From contig NZ_JAUSYN010000002.1 in the NCBI RefSeq assembly GCF_030816915.1, positions 1,687,501 through 1,751,500 of the forward strand: 64,000 bases of DNA, written 5' to 3'. This stretch comes from Streptomyces sp. B3I8 (GTDB lineage Bacteria > Actinomycetota > Actinomycetes > Streptomycetales > Streptomycetaceae). Below, piece by piece: positions 41,238 to 49,630 of this stretch; positions within the stretch are counted from its first letter, which is position 1, and every line of letters begins with the position of its first letter. A model generated the notes under the pieces. It worked only from the letters and a program-made list of their open reading frames with translations, had not been told where the DNA came from and did not search any database. Made by a program: the position numbers and the translations under genes.

Positions 41238-41258
41238 CTATCGCATTCGCTTGCTCAC
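41238..41258 (-). CDS. Short upstream ORF MSKRMR in the leader of the desulfurase-like gene
   Basis: GTG AGC AAG CGA ATG CGA TAG encodes six residues. GAGGAG lies 5 nt upstream, a better ribosome site than many genes here have. It is followed by GGGCCGC...GCCCC pairing and lies ~120 nt before the main start. It contains no run of a single amino acid, so what it senses is unclear; rare CGA codons are notable. Translation is unproven. Confidence 0.45.
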   Translation of the reverse strand: MSKRMR

Positions 41259-41277
41259 GGGGGCTCCTCGAGGACCA

Positions 41278-41317
41278 GGACCCCTGGGGTTTCGAGGGGT
41301 CCGCGCTTGCCGCGGAC
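41278..41317 (-). promoter_or_regulatory. Mutually exclusive hairpins upstream of the uORF
   Basis: Stem A pairs GTCCGCG (41317-41311) with CGCGGAC (41305-41299). Stem B pairs GGACCCC (41302-41296) with GGGGTCC (41284-41278). They share 41299-41302 and cannot coexist. CCTCGA at 41297-41292 can also pair with TCGAGG at 41271-41266, which overlaps the uORF's Shine-Dalgarno. Confidence 0.5.
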
Positions 41318-41495
41318 CTTGTGGCGCGCGGCCTGGTCTTCACCCGGGGCACCCCGCCACGGACGGAGGGTTGCCGGACAGTCGGCCGGGGCCTCATGAC
41401 TGTCACTCATGACCTGCACACGACGCTACGGGACCGTGCGGCTCCGCCGCAACCCGTCCCACATCCCGATACGCGGGGGTGCGCCCAGGCGCGTT

Positions 41496-41600
41496 CTCGC
41501 CCCCGCCGCACCTGCCCCGGGGGGCGGAACCCCGTGCCGGGGTCCGAGGGGCGCAGCCCTTTGGAGGGACGGGACGGGCAGGGGCGGCGGGGGCGGGAGG
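41496..41600. repeat. Palindromic terminator element after trpD
   Basis: CTCGCCCCCGCCGCACCTGCCC (from 41496) is inverted at 41577-41600 with one mismatch in the core, enclosing smaller hairpins such as CCCCGTGCCGGGG. It begins about 38 nt beyond the trpD stop. Same family as 5244-5442. Confidence 0.7.
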
Positions 41601-41638
41601 CCGCACACCGGAGGGCCCCGCACCCCCGAACGGCACCG

Positions 41639-42706
41639 CTACGCGCGGCGCGTGGCCGTGACCCAGCGCGAGAGGGTCTCCCGCGCCGCCCCGCTGTCGA
41701 TGGACTCCGCCGCCCGCGCCATCCCGTCGCGGATCCGGTCCACCAGTGGCCCGTCCTCCCCCCGCAACGCCACCACCGCCGCCGCCGAGTTCAACAGCAC
41801 CGCATCCCGCACCGGCCCCGTCTCCCCCTCCAGCAGCCGCCGCGCGACCTCCGCGTTGTAGGAGGGGTCACCACCGCGCAGCGCCTCCACCGGCACCAGC
41901 GGGATGCCGACCGACCGCGGGTCGAACGCCTCCTCCGTCACCTTGCCGTCCCGCACCACCCACACCCGTGACGTGGACGTCGTCGTCAGCTCGTCGAGCC
42001 CGTCGTCGCCGCGGAAGACCAGCGAGGAGTTGCCGCGCTCGGCGAAGACCCCGGCGATGATCGGCGCGACCCGCGCGTCGGCGACGCCGATCGCCTGGGC
42101 CCGTACCTTCGCCGGGTTGGTCAGCGGCCCGAGGAAGTTGAACGTCGTCCGGATGCCGAGCTGCCCGCGCGCCGCGGCCACGTGCCGCAGCGCCGGGTGG
42201 AACCTCGCCGCGAAGCAGAAGGTGATCCCGGCCTCCTCGGCGACCTCCACCACCCGCTGCGGGGTGAGGTTGAGGTCGACGCCGAGCTTCTCCAGGACGT
42301 CGGAGGCCCCGGACGCCGAGGAGGCCGCCCGGTTGCCGTGCTTGACGACCTTCGCGCCGGTCCCGGCGACGACGATCGCGGACATCGTGGAGATGTTGAC
42401 GGTCTTGGCGCCGTCCCCGCCCGTGCCGACGATGTCGACGGTGTCTCCGGGGATGTCGATGACGTGGGCGTGCGCGTACATCGCGCGCACGAACCCGGTG
42501 ATCTCCTCGACCGTCTCGCCCTTGGCACGCAGCGCCACCGCGAAGCCGGCGATCTGCGCGTCGGTCGCCTCGCCGCGCATGATGAGGTCCATCGCCCAGG
42601 CGGTGTCGTCCGCGGACAGGTCACGCCCGTCGAGCAGGCCGTTGAGGAGGGCGGGCCAGGAGCGGCCCGCCGCGGTGTCGCCTCCAGCGGGGGTCACAGC
42701 AGTCAT
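41639..42706 (-). CDS. trpD: Anthranilate phosphoribosyltransferase
   Basis: A 355-residue TrpD, transferring phosphoribose from PRPP to anthranilate, the second step of tryptophan synthesis. The PRPP/Mg site [14 protein letters not shown], the [15 protein letters not shown] segment and the [10 protein letters not shown] motif are all intact. AGGAG lies before the ATG. It stands apart from other trp genes, between the qcr terminator and the desulfurase-like gene. No trp leader peptide is seen upstream, in contrast to trpEG. Confidence 0.95.
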   Translation of the reverse strand: MTAVTPAGGDTAAGRSWPALLNGLLDGRDLSADDTAWAMDLIMRGEATDAQIAGFAVALRAKGETVEEITGFVRAMYAHAHVIDIPGDTVDIVGTGGDGAKTVNISTMSAIVVAGTGAKVVKHGNRAASSASGASDVLEKLGVDLNLTPQRVVEVAEEAGITFCFAARFHPALRHVAAARGQLGIRTTFNFLGPLTNPAKVRAQAIGVADARVAPIIAGVFAERGNSSLVFRGDDGLDELTTTSTSRVWVVRDGKVTEEAFDPRSVGIPLVPVEALRGGDPSYNAEVARRLLEGETGPVRDAVLLNSAAAVVALRGEDGPLVDRIRDGMARAAESIDSGAARETLSRWVTATRRA

Positions 42707-42798
42707 ACGCCGCTCCTGGGTCGTCGCAAGGGGTGTTCCGGCACGTCGGCACGGCAGTGCCGGGCGGTCTCCACCCTATCCAGCCCCGCGCACGGGGA

Positions 42799-42829
42799 AG
42801 GGCCCCGTCCGATGTTCGGACGGGGCCCT
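42799..42829 (-). terminator. Hairpin terminator of the ctaE-qcrCAB operon
   Basis: AGGGCCCCGTCCGA and its complement form a perfect 14-bp stem with a TGT loop, 30 nt downstream of the qcrB stop codon. Confidence 0.85.
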
Positions 42830-42858
42830 CCTCGCCGTGGCGTGGCGACAGTGGGTGA

Positions 42859-44499
42859 TCAGTGGTGGCCGTGGCCGCTGGTGATCTCCTTGTACTCCTC
42901 GACGGTGGGCTTGGGGATCTGGTTGTGCTCCCCGTAGTACGCCTCGCTCAGCTTGGCGCGGAGCTTCTGCGGGCCCTTGATCTTGCGCTCGACACCGTTC
43001 TCGTCGACCGTCGGGCCGAGCTCGAGCGGGCTGTACTGGTCGTGCGCCGTGAGGGTGTGCAGCTGCTCCTGGCTGAGCGGCTCGTGCACCTCGATGAACT
43101 CACCGTGCGGCAGGCGCTTGATGATGCCGGACTCGCGCCCGTGCAGCACCTTCTCCTTGTCGCGGCGCTGGAGGCCGAGGCAGATCCGCTTGGTGACGAC
43201 GAACGCGATCACCGGGGCGACGAAGAACGCGATCCGGACGAACCAGGTGATGGCGTTGATCGACAGGCTGAAGTGCGTGGCGAACAGGTCGTTGCCGCCG
43301 CCGATCAGCAGGACGGTGTACCACGTCATCCAGGCGACACCGAACGCGGTCCGGGTCGGGGCGTTGCGCGGGCGGTCCAGGATGTGGTGCTCGCGCTTGT
43401 CGCCGGTGACCCAGGACTCGATGAACGGGTAGACCGCGATGGCGACCAGGACCAGCGGGAAGATCATCAGCGGGACGAACACGCCCAGGACGAGCGTGTG
43501 GCCCCAGAGGTTGATCTCCCAGCCGGGCATGACACGGATCAGGCCCTCGGAGAAGCCCATGTACCAGTCGGGCTGGGCGCCGGTGGAGACCTGGTCCGGC
43601 CGGTAGGGGCCGATCGCCCAGATCGGGTTGATCTGCGCGATCGCCGCGACGGCCGCGATGACGCCGAAGACCAGGAAGAAGAAGCCCCCGGCCTTGGCCA
43701 TGTACACCGGCAGCAGCGGCATGCCGACGACGTTGTTGTTGGTCTTTCCGGGACCCGCGTACTGCGTGTGCTTGTGGTAGAAGACCAGAATCAGGTGCGC
43801 CACCATCAGGCCGAGCATGATGCCCGGCAGCAGCAGGATGTGGATCGAGTAGAACCGGGCCACGAAGTCGCCGCCCGGGAACTCGCCGCCGAAGAGGAAG
43901 AACGACAGGTACGTGCCGACGATCGGCACGGACAGGATCGCGCCCTCCATGAAGCGGACACCGGTGCCGGAGAGCAGGTCGTCCGGGAGCGAGTAGCCGG
44001 TGAAACCGGTGAACATGCCCAGGACGAACAGCAGGAAGCCGAACAGCCAGTTGACCTCGCGCGGCTTGCGGAACGCGCCGGTGAAGAAGACGCGCATCAT
44101 GTGCACGAACATGCCGGCGAGGAAGATCAGCGCCGCCCAGTGGTGAATCTGTCGGATCAGCAGACCACCGCGCACCTCGAAAGAGATGTGCATGGTGGAG
44201 TTGAACGCCTCCGACATCAGCTGGCCCTGCAACGGCACGTAAGTGCCGTGGTACTGGACCTCGTTCATCGACGGGTGGAAGAACAGCGTCAGGTACACAC
44301 CGGTCAGGATGATGATGATGAAGCTGTACATGCAGACTTCACCGAGCATGAACGACCAGTGGTCCGGGAAGATCTTGCGCATGTTGGACTTGGCCAGGGA
44401 GTAGATCCCCAGGCGGCCGTCGGCCCAGTCGGCGACCCGCTCACCGGCGGGCGCCTTGCCGCGCCTGCGCGGCTCGTTGCTGGCTGCTGCAGTACTCAT
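42859..44499 (-). CDS. qcrB: Cytochrome bc1 complex cytochrome b subunit QcrB
   Basis: A 546-residue polytopic membrane protein binding the two b hemes and forming the quinol sites of the menaquinol:cytochrome c oxidoreductase. Recognisable parts are IHHWAALIFLAGMFVHMMR and SIHILLLPGIMLGLMVAHL (heme-ligand histidines), the quinol-site stretch ending PIWAIGPYRPDQ, and a long hydrophilic actinobacterial C-terminus ending TSGHGHH. Its ATG overlaps the qcrA stop by 4 bp. Last gene of the ctaE-qcrCAB operon; a strong terminator follows. Confidence 0.96.
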   Translation of the reverse strand: MSTAAASNEPRRRGKAPAGERVADWADGRLGIYSLAKSNMRKIFPDHWSFMLGEVCMYSFIIIILTGVYLTLFFHPSMNEVQYHGTYVPLQGQLMSEAFNSTMHISFEVRGGLLIRQIHHWAALIFLAGMFVHMMRVFFTGAFRKPREVNWLFGFLLFVLGMFTGFTGYSLPDDLLSGTGVRFMEGAILSVPIVGTYLSFFLFGGEFPGGDFVARFYSIHILLLPGIMLGLMVAHLILVFYHKHTQYAGPGKTNNNVVGMPLLPVYMAKAGGFFFLVFGVIAAVAAIAQINPIWAIGPYRPDQVSTGAQPDWYMGFSEGLIRVMPGWEINLWGHTLVLGVFVPLMIFPLVLVAIAVYPFIESWVTGDKREHHILDRPRNAPTRTAFGVAWMTWYTVLLIGGGNDLFATHFSLSINAITWFVRIAFFVAPVIAFVVTKRICLGLQRRDKEKVLHGRESGIIKRLPHGEFIEVHEPLSQEQLHTLTAHDQYSPLELGPTVDENGVERKIKGPQKLRAKLSEAYYGEHNQIPKPTVEEYKEITSGHGHH

Positions 44500-45563
44500 C
44501 CGCGCTCCCAGAAAGCAGGACCGACGGGCTCCGCGAAGTCGCCGAGCGCCTCGAGGTAGCCGTCCTCGCTCACACCGATGCGCAGTTGCGGCAGGGGGTG
44601 GCCGGCCGGACCGAAGATGACTCGGGCACCGTCGGAGAGGTCGAAGGTGGACTGGTGGCACGGGCACAGAACGTGGTGCGTCTGCTGCTCGTACAGCGAG
44701 ATCGGGCATCCGACGTGGGTGCAGATCTTGGAGTAGGCCACGATGCCCTCGTGGCTCCAGTCGAGTTCCTGCTTGTCCTTGATGTTCTCCGGCTGGAGCC
44801 GGACGATCATCAGGGCCGCCTTGGCGATCTCGGTCTGGAACTCCTCGTCGTGCTCCTCGAGCCCCTCGGGCTTGGCGAAGGTCAGCGAACCCACGGCCAC
44901 GTCGGAGGGACGGATCGGCTCGTTGGTGTTCATGTTGACCAGCAGCTTGCCCTTGGCCCACGCGGTGTGGCGGAGCTTGGTGTGGGGCAGCGGGCCGAGG
45001 TCGCGCAGCAGCATGAGGCCGGAGAGCGGCACCAGGGTGAGCGCGCCGAACATGGTGGTGCGGATCAGCTTGCGCCGGCCGAACGCGGACTCCTTGGCGC
45101 CCTGCTTGAAGTCGGCGAGGACCTTCGAGCGGGTCTCCGGGGGTGCCTCGATCGGGTGACGCTCGTCGGCGATCTCCACATCGGACATCAGCGTGCGGGC
45201 CCAGTGGACCGCGCCGGCGCCGATCGTGAAGAGCGCCACGCCGAGGGTCAGGCCCAGCGCGAAGTTGAGCGCGCTGAGGTGCCCCAGCGGGAACACGTAG
45301 ATCGACTTGTCCGGCGAGATCGCCACGTACGACGCGATGAAGCCGACGGTGGCCAGCATCGAGAGCGTGAACAGCATGGCCACCGTGCGCTCGGAGTGCC
45401 TGGCGGCCTTCTCGTCCACGTCCTGGCGGCGGTGCTCGTGCGGCGGCAGACCGGGGTCCGCGAACGGGTTCTCCTCGTCCGCGACGGCCAGGGCCTCGTG
45501 GGCCCCGTGCTCCTGGTCCCGCTCGGCGGGCAGCTTCTCTTCTGGAATGTCTTGGCTACTCAT
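44496..45563 (-). CDS. qcrA: Cytochrome bc1 complex Rieske iron-sulfur subunit QcrA
   Basis: A 355-residue Rieske protein of the actinobacterial type with three membrane helices: two near residues 65-120 and a third around 170-188, the latter preceded by the RRKLIR Tat-like motif. The [2Fe-2S] cluster is held by Cys281/His283 (CTHVGC) and Cys300/His303 (CPCHQS), with disulfide cysteines 286 and 302. It transfers electrons from menaquinol to QcrC. Overlaps qcrC and qcrB by 4 bp each. Confidence 0.96.
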   Translation of the reverse strand: MSSQDIPEEKLPAERDQEHGAHEALAVADEENPFADPGLPPHEHRRQDVDEKAARHSERTVAMLFTLSMLATVGFIASYVAISPDKSIYVFPLGHLSALNFALGLTLGVALFTIGAGAVHWARTLMSDVEIADERHPIEAPPETRSKVLADFKQGAKESAFGRRKLIRTTMFGALTLVPLSGLMLLRDLGPLPHTKLRHTAWAKGKLLVNMNTNEPIRPSDVAVGSLTFAKPEGLEEHDEEFQTEIAKAALMIVRLQPENIKDKQELDWSHEGIVAYSKICTHVGCPISLYEQQTHHVLCPCHQSTFDLSDGARVIFGPAGHPLPQLRIGVSEDGYLEALGDFAEPVGPAFWERG

Positions 45564-46372
45564 GACTTCTTGGCCTTTGCGGTCCGAGCGGCAACCCAGA
45601 TGGCGACCGCGATCAGCGCGCCGAGTCCGAAGATCCAGGCGAACAGACCTTCACTGACCGGGCCCAATCCGCCGAGTTCGAGACCGCCGGGGTTGGTCGT
45701 TTCGTCGCCGTCGACGGCCTTCAGGTACGCGATGATGTCCTGCTTGTTCTTCGACGTCAGCGTGGTGTCGGGGAAGGACGGCATGTTCTGCGGGCCGGTC
45801 TGCATGGCCTCGTAGATGTGCTTCGGGGCGACACCCTCCAGGCTCGGCGCGAACTTGCCGTTCGTCAGCGCTCCGCCCTTGCCGGTGAAGTTGTGGCACT
45901 GGGAGCAGTTGGTGCGGAACAGCTCCCCGCCCCTGGCCACGTCCGCGCCCTCCGGGCTGTACTCGTCCTTGGTCGGCTTGGCCGGGCCGGCGCCGAGCGA
46001 GGCGATGTACGCGGCGAGCTGGTCGATCTGCGCCTGCGAGTAGATGTTCTTCTTCTTCTCGACCTGCGTCTGCTGCGAGGTGGAGGCCGGCATGCGGCCG
46101 GTGCCGACCTGGAAGTCGACCGCCGCCGCGCCCACGCCGACCAGGCTCGGACCGTCGGAGCTGCCCTTGCCACCGGTGCCGTGGCAACTGGCGCAGCCCA
46201 CCTCGTAGAGCTTCTTGCCCTCCTCGATGGCGAGGGACTGGGCGGTGGAGTCGGCCTGTGCCTTGTCCGCGGGTGCGAACGCGGTGTACAGCCCCCCGGT
46301 GGCCGCCAGCGCGAAGAGTAGGACGACGAGCGCCGCCAGCGGATGGCGTCGTCGTTCGGAGAGCTTTTTCAC
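45560..46372 (-). CDS. qcrC: Diheme cytochrome c subunit QcrC of the bc1 complex
   Basis: A 270-residue membrane-anchored protein with two c-type heme sites, C60-ASCH and C156-SQCH, between an N-terminal signal anchor (residues 10-35) and a C-terminal helix (FAWIFGLGALIAVAIWVAAR). It replaces a soluble cytochrome c, passing electrons straight to cytochrome aa3 in a bc1-aa3 supercomplex, as known for actinobacteria. GTG start. It lies 72 bp after ctaE. Confidence 0.96.
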   Translation of the reverse strand: MKKLSERRRHPLAALVVLLFALAATGGLYTAFAPADKAQADSTAQSLAIEEGKKLYEVGCASCHGTGGKGSSDGPSLVGVGAAAVDFQVGTGRMPASTSQQTQVEKKKNIYSQAQIDQLAAYIASLGAGPAKPTKDEYSPEGADVARGGELFRTNCSQCHNFTGKGGALTNGKFAPSLEGVAPKHIYEAMQTGPQNMPSFPDTTLTSKNKQDIIAYLKAVDGDETTNPGGLELGGLGPVSEGLFAWIFGLGALIAVAIWVAARTAKAKKS

Positions 46373-46444
46373 GGATTACCCCGGTGTCAGGATCTTCTGC
46401 GTCGATGCTTCGGAAGGGTCGGGTGGCCGGTCTCGGCGCTTCGA

Positions 46445-47065
46445 CTACTTGATCAAGTAGATCGTGGCGAAGAGGCCGATCCAGACGACATCGACGAAGT
46501 GCCAGTAGTAGGACACGACGATCGCCGCCGTCGCCTGGTCGTGCGTGAACCTCTTCGCCGCGTACGTACGGCCGAGAACGAAGAGGAAGGCGAGGAGACC
46601 GCCCGTCACGTGCAGGCCGTGGAAGCCGGTGGTCAGGTAGAACACCGAGCCGTACGGGTCCGAGGACAGCGAGATGCCGTCCTTCTTCACCAGCTCGGTG
46701 TACTCGTAGATCTGACCGCCGATGAAGATCGCGCCCATCATGAAGGTGACGATGAACCAGCCCCGGAGCTTCTTCACGTCCCCGCGCTCGGCGGCGAACA
46801 CGCCGAGCTGGCAGGTGAGCGAGGAGAGCACCAGGATCGTGGTGTTCGTCGCCGAGAAGGGGACGTTGAGCGCACTCGCCATCTCCTTCCAGTGATCGGG
46901 GCCGGTCACCGATCGCAGGGTGAAGTACATCGCGAAGAGGGCCGCGAAGAACATCAGCTCGGAACTCAGCCAGATGATGGTTCCGACGCTGGTGAGGTTC
47001 GGCCGATTGACCGACGGGTGTGCGTGCCCGGTATCTACTGTCGTTGCTGTCGCCACGACCGACAT
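46445..47065 (-). CDS. ctaE: Cytochrome c oxidase subunit III
   Basis: A 206-residue CtaE/CoxC with five hydrophobic helices. Typical signatures are [15 protein letters not shown] in the first helix, [11 protein letters not shown], and [20 protein letters not shown] at the C-terminus. It is the non-catalytic subunit III of the aa3 oxidase. Leads the qcrCAB operon, the usual actinobacterial order. ATG 47065; no clear Shine-Dalgarno. Confidence 0.95.
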   Translation of the reverse strand: MSVVATATTVDTGHAHPSVNRPNLTSVGTIIWLSSELMFFAALFAMYFTLRSVTGPDHWKEMASALNVPFSATNTTILVLSSLTCQLGVFAAERGDVKKLRGWFIVTFMMGAIFIGGQIYEYTELVKKDGISLSSDPYGSVFYLTTGFHGLHVTGGLLAFLFVLGRTYAAKRFTHDQATAAIVVSYYWHFVDVVWIGLFATIYLIK

Positions 47066-47246
47066 TATGTCGGTCGCTTATCCCGCCCTCACCCCGGGGG
47101 GTGCCGTTCGGAGTGTCCGCACCCCGTGCGCTGCCCGGATGGCTCATCCCCGGGCCGTTCCGCCCGCTGCCCGGGGAGGGCGCGAGGGAGTAGCATCCGG
47201 CCCAACGGTCCATGTCCGCGCGACGACGAGGTCTTCCGGAGGAAGC

Positions 47247-47645
47247 ATGCAGCCGACCGCCACCGTGCTGGTCTACAGCGACGACTCCACCACCCGCGAA
47301 CAGGTGCGGCTCGCTTCCGGCCGGCGGCCCGTCCCGGACGGCCCCGAGGTGGAGTTCCTGGAGTGCGCCACGCCGGAGGCGGTCCTGCGGGAGCTGGACC
47401 GCGGCGGGATCGACGTGTGCGTGCTGGACGGCGAGGCCGTGCCGATGGGCGGCATGGGGCTGTGCCGGCAGATCAAGGACGAGGTGTTCCAGAGCCCGCC
47501 GGTGCTGGTGCTGATGGGGCGTCCGCAGGATGCGTGGCTGGCGACGTGGAGCCGGGCGGACGCGGCGGTGACGTTGCCGGTCGACCCGGTCGACCTCGCC
47601 ACGACGCTGGGCTCCCTCCTTCGCAGGGTCGCCCTCAGCGCGTGA
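47247..47645 (+). CDS. Stand-alone receiver-like protein lacking the conserved Lys
   Basis: A 132-residue protein with a CheY-like fold: VLVYSDDSTTREQV near residues 7-20 (acidic pair 11-12) and CVLDGEAVPMGG (candidate phosphoacceptor Asp). The Lys-Pro near the C-terminus that senses phosphorylation in true receivers is replaced by LPVDP. It has no output domain. It may be a phosphorylation-independent protein-interaction module. GGAGGA precedes the ATG. It is divergent from ctaE and convergent with an L,D-transpeptidase gene; a link to respiration is only positional. Confidence 0.8.
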   Translation: MQPTATVLVYSDDSTTREQVRLASGRRPVPDGPEVEFLECATPEAVLRELDRGGIDVCVLDGEAVPMGGMGLCRQIKDEVFQSPPVLVLMGRPQDAWLATWSRADAAVTLPVDPVDLATTLGSLLRRVALSA

Positions 47646-47719
47646 CGGCTCCGCCGGGCCCCCAGTGGCCCGGGGGTTCGTTCGGAGCCCGTCGGCGGGC
47701 GCGGGTGCGTCGTGGCTTG

Positions 47720-47789
47720 TCGCGCAGTTCCCCGCGCCCCTGAAAAGCAGGGGCCCCCTCGCTTTCAAGGGGCGCGGGGAACTGCGCGA
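47720..47789. repeat. Palindromic element between convergent receiver and L,D-transpeptidase genes
   Basis: CGCGCAGTTCCCCGCGCCCC...AAAAGC (47721-47748) and its near-complement (47761-47788) form a ~28-bp imperfect inverted repeat with one or two mismatches. Same family as 5337-5370, placed between convergent genes. Confidence 0.75.
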
Positions 47790-47838
47790 GCGACCACAAC
47801 CGACTCGCACCCGCCCGACAACGCGAACCCCCGAGCTG

Positions 47839-49101
47839 CTAGGCGCCCTGGGGCCTCAGCCGAGCCCTGTCAAGGAGGCTCGGCAACTTCGCCGGCTTCG
47901 CCGGGGCGAGGGCGCTGCCCTTCTGCCAGTCCTTCCAGGACAGGTTCCAGTCGCCGAAGCCGTTGCCGAACGCCGCCATCGCGTCCCCTTCGGAGTTGAC
48001 GACAGTCACCACGTCGCCGGCCCGCACCGTGTCGTAGAACCACTCCGCGTTGCTCGTGCTCATGCCCGTGCAGCCGTGGCTGACGTTGGCGGAGCCCTGG
48101 GAGTCGACGGACCACGGGGCCGCGTGCACGTATTCGCCGCTCAGTGTGAGCTGCGTGGCGTAGTACACGGGCAGGTCGTAGGAGTCCGTGGAGCCCTCCG
48201 CGATGCCGATGCTGGTACTGCGCATACGTACGAGGTACTGCTTGCCCAGTACGACCTTGACGCCGTTGCGGGTCTCGAAGCCGGATTTGCCCGTGGTGAC
48301 GGGGATCTCGTTGATCTCCTCGTCGTTGCGGTAGACCGTCATCGTGTGCGTGGCGGCGTCCGTGGCGGCGACTACCTTGTCGCCGGTGGTGAGCTTCAGC
48401 GGCTCGGCCTCGCCGCCGCGCAGGCGCTCGGCCACCTTCAGTCCCCTCAGGTCGCTGGAGACCTCGACGGTGGCGTGGGCGGGCCAGTAGTCCTTGGGGC
48501 GGTAGTGGAGGGTGGTGTCGTCCACCCAGTACCAGGAGCCCTCGACCGCGGGCTGCGCGCTCACGTGCAGGGAGCGTTCCACGACGGCCCGGGCGGCTTT
48601 GCCCTCGACCGGCTCGCTGAGCGTGGCGGTGACGGGCTGGCCGACGCCGTACGTGCCCGCGTCCGGGCCGAAGGTGACGTCGACCTTCTTGGCCTTCCCG
48701 GCGCCGGTGTCGAACTCGACGACCTTGCGTCCGGGGGCGCCGTCCTCGTCCTCGGTACTGACCCGGACCGTGTAATGGGCGCCCGAGGCCAGCGGTGCGG
48801 TGCTGCGCCAGCGGCTGCCGTCGGCGGTGAGTTCGCCCGGCACGTGGCGCCCGGCGGCGTCGGTGACGGTGACGTCGGTGAGGCGTCCGTCCGAGTCCCG
48901 TGAGGTGACTTCCAGGGGCTTGTCCGGGTCCGCCTTCCCGCCGTCGCCCGTCAGGGCGCTGACGGCGATCCGGTCCCCCGCGTCGTACGGCTTGGCCGCG
49001 AGCGGGTGGTCGCCCCCGCTGCACGACGCGAGGCCCGCGGCGACGGAGACCACCAACAGGCTGCAGCCGACGACCGTGCGACTGCGCGGTGAGGTACTCA
49101 T
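47839..49101 (-). CDS. L,D-transpeptidase lipoprotein (YkuD domain, LdtMt2-like)
   Basis: A 420-residue lipoprotein with lipobox LASC (Cys27). Residues about 45-260 contain two immunoglobulin-like domains (BIg type); the C-terminal YkuD domain has the catalytic motif SHGCTGMS at 341-348 with Cys344, and YVHAAPW upstream. It should make 3-3 cross-links in peptidoglycan or attach proteins to it. The pairing with NlpC/P60 genes elsewhere in the window suggests active wall remodelling. TACGTT lies 6 nt before the ATG, so it may be leaderless. Confidence 0.92.
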   Translation of the reverse strand: MSTSPRSRTVVGCSLLVVSVAAGLASCSGGDHPLAAKPYDAGDRIAVSALTGDGGKADPDKPLEVTSRDSDGRLTDVTVTDAAGRHVPGELTADGSRWRSTAPLASGAHYTVRVSTEDEDGAPGRKVVEFDTGAGKAKKVDVTFGPDAGTYGVGQPVTATLSEPVEGKAARAVVERSLHVSAQPAVEGSWYWVDDTTLHYRPKDYWPAHATVEVSSDLRGLKVAERLRGGEAEPLKLTTGDKVVAATDAATHTMTVYRNDEEINEIPVTTGKSGFETRNGVKVVLGKQYLVRMRSTSIGIAEGSTDSYDLPVYYATQLTLSGEYVHAAPWSVDSQGSANVSHGCTGMSTSNAEWFYDTVRAGDVVTVVNSEGDAMAAFGNGFGDWNLSWKDWQKGSALAPAKPAKLPSLLDRARLRPQGA

Positions 49102-49177
49102 GGCCTCAACGTAGGGAAGCCCCCCGACGGCGGCACGGTGAGTGGGCCGTACGGGGGACGCGGGTGGGCCGAACGAA

Positions 49178-49213
49178 GGAGCCCGGACGCTCCTGACGGA
49201 GTGTCCGGGCTCC
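49178..49213 (-). terminator. Hairpin terminator of the ctaCDF operon
   Basis: GGAGCCCGGAC (49178-49188) pairs with GTCCGGGCTCC (49203-49213); after one mismatch an inner CTCC-TGAC-GGAG extends the stem to a 4-nt loop. It starts 19 nt beyond the ctaF stop codon. Confidence 0.85.
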
Positions 49214-49231
49214 CGGTGGTGCGAAGGCGTG

Positions 49232-49630
49232 CTACTGGGTGCGGTTCTCGCCGCGGTAGTACTCGAAGACCCAGCCCCACAGGCCGATCAGGATGATCGG
49301 GAGGGAGAAGAACATCAGCCACCAGCCGAAGACGACGCCCATGAAGGCGAGGGCGCCACCGACGGCGAGGGCGAGCGGCTGCCAGCTGTGCGGGCTGAAG
49401 AAGCCCAGCTCGCCGGCGTCGTCCGCGACGTCCGCGTCCTTGTCGTCCTGTGCGCCCGCGTCGACCCGCCGGGCCGTGAAGGCCAGGTAGTAGCCGATCA
49501 TCAGGCTCAGGCCGAAGGCCAGGAACAGCGCCGTCGTACCGGCGGGCTCCTTCGACCACAGGCCGTAGATGATGGCCATGGCGACCAGGAAGACCGCCAG
49601 CCACAGGAACATCTTGCCCTGGACCTTCAC
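49232..49630 (-). CDS. ctaF: Cytochrome c oxidase subunit IV (actinobacterial CtaF)
   Basis: A 132-residue membrane protein with four hydrophobic helices. [57 protein letters not shown] and [18 protein letters not shown] match the actinobacterial subunit IV family. GTG start overlapping the ctaD stop by 4 bp. Confidence 0.92.
   Translation of the reverse strand: MKVQGKMFLWLAVFLVAMAIIYGLWSKEPAGTTALFLAFGLSLMIGYYLAFTARRVDAGAQDDKDADVADDAGELGFFSPHSWQPLALAVGGALAFMGVVFGWWLMFFSLPIILIGLWGWVFEYYRGENRTQ

Larger units (their letters stand above)
41118..41638. other. 521-bp intergenic region: structured leader, uORF and a palindromic terminator element
   Basis: From the trpD end (41638) downward on the minus strand: a palindromic repeat element (about 41496-41600), two CTCATGAC direct repeats (41393-41400 and 41406-41413), two mutually exclusive hairpins (41278-41317), a uORF with good Shine-Dalgarno (41238-41258), then ~120 nt to the desulfurase-like gene. 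No other gene is supported. Confidence 0.6.
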
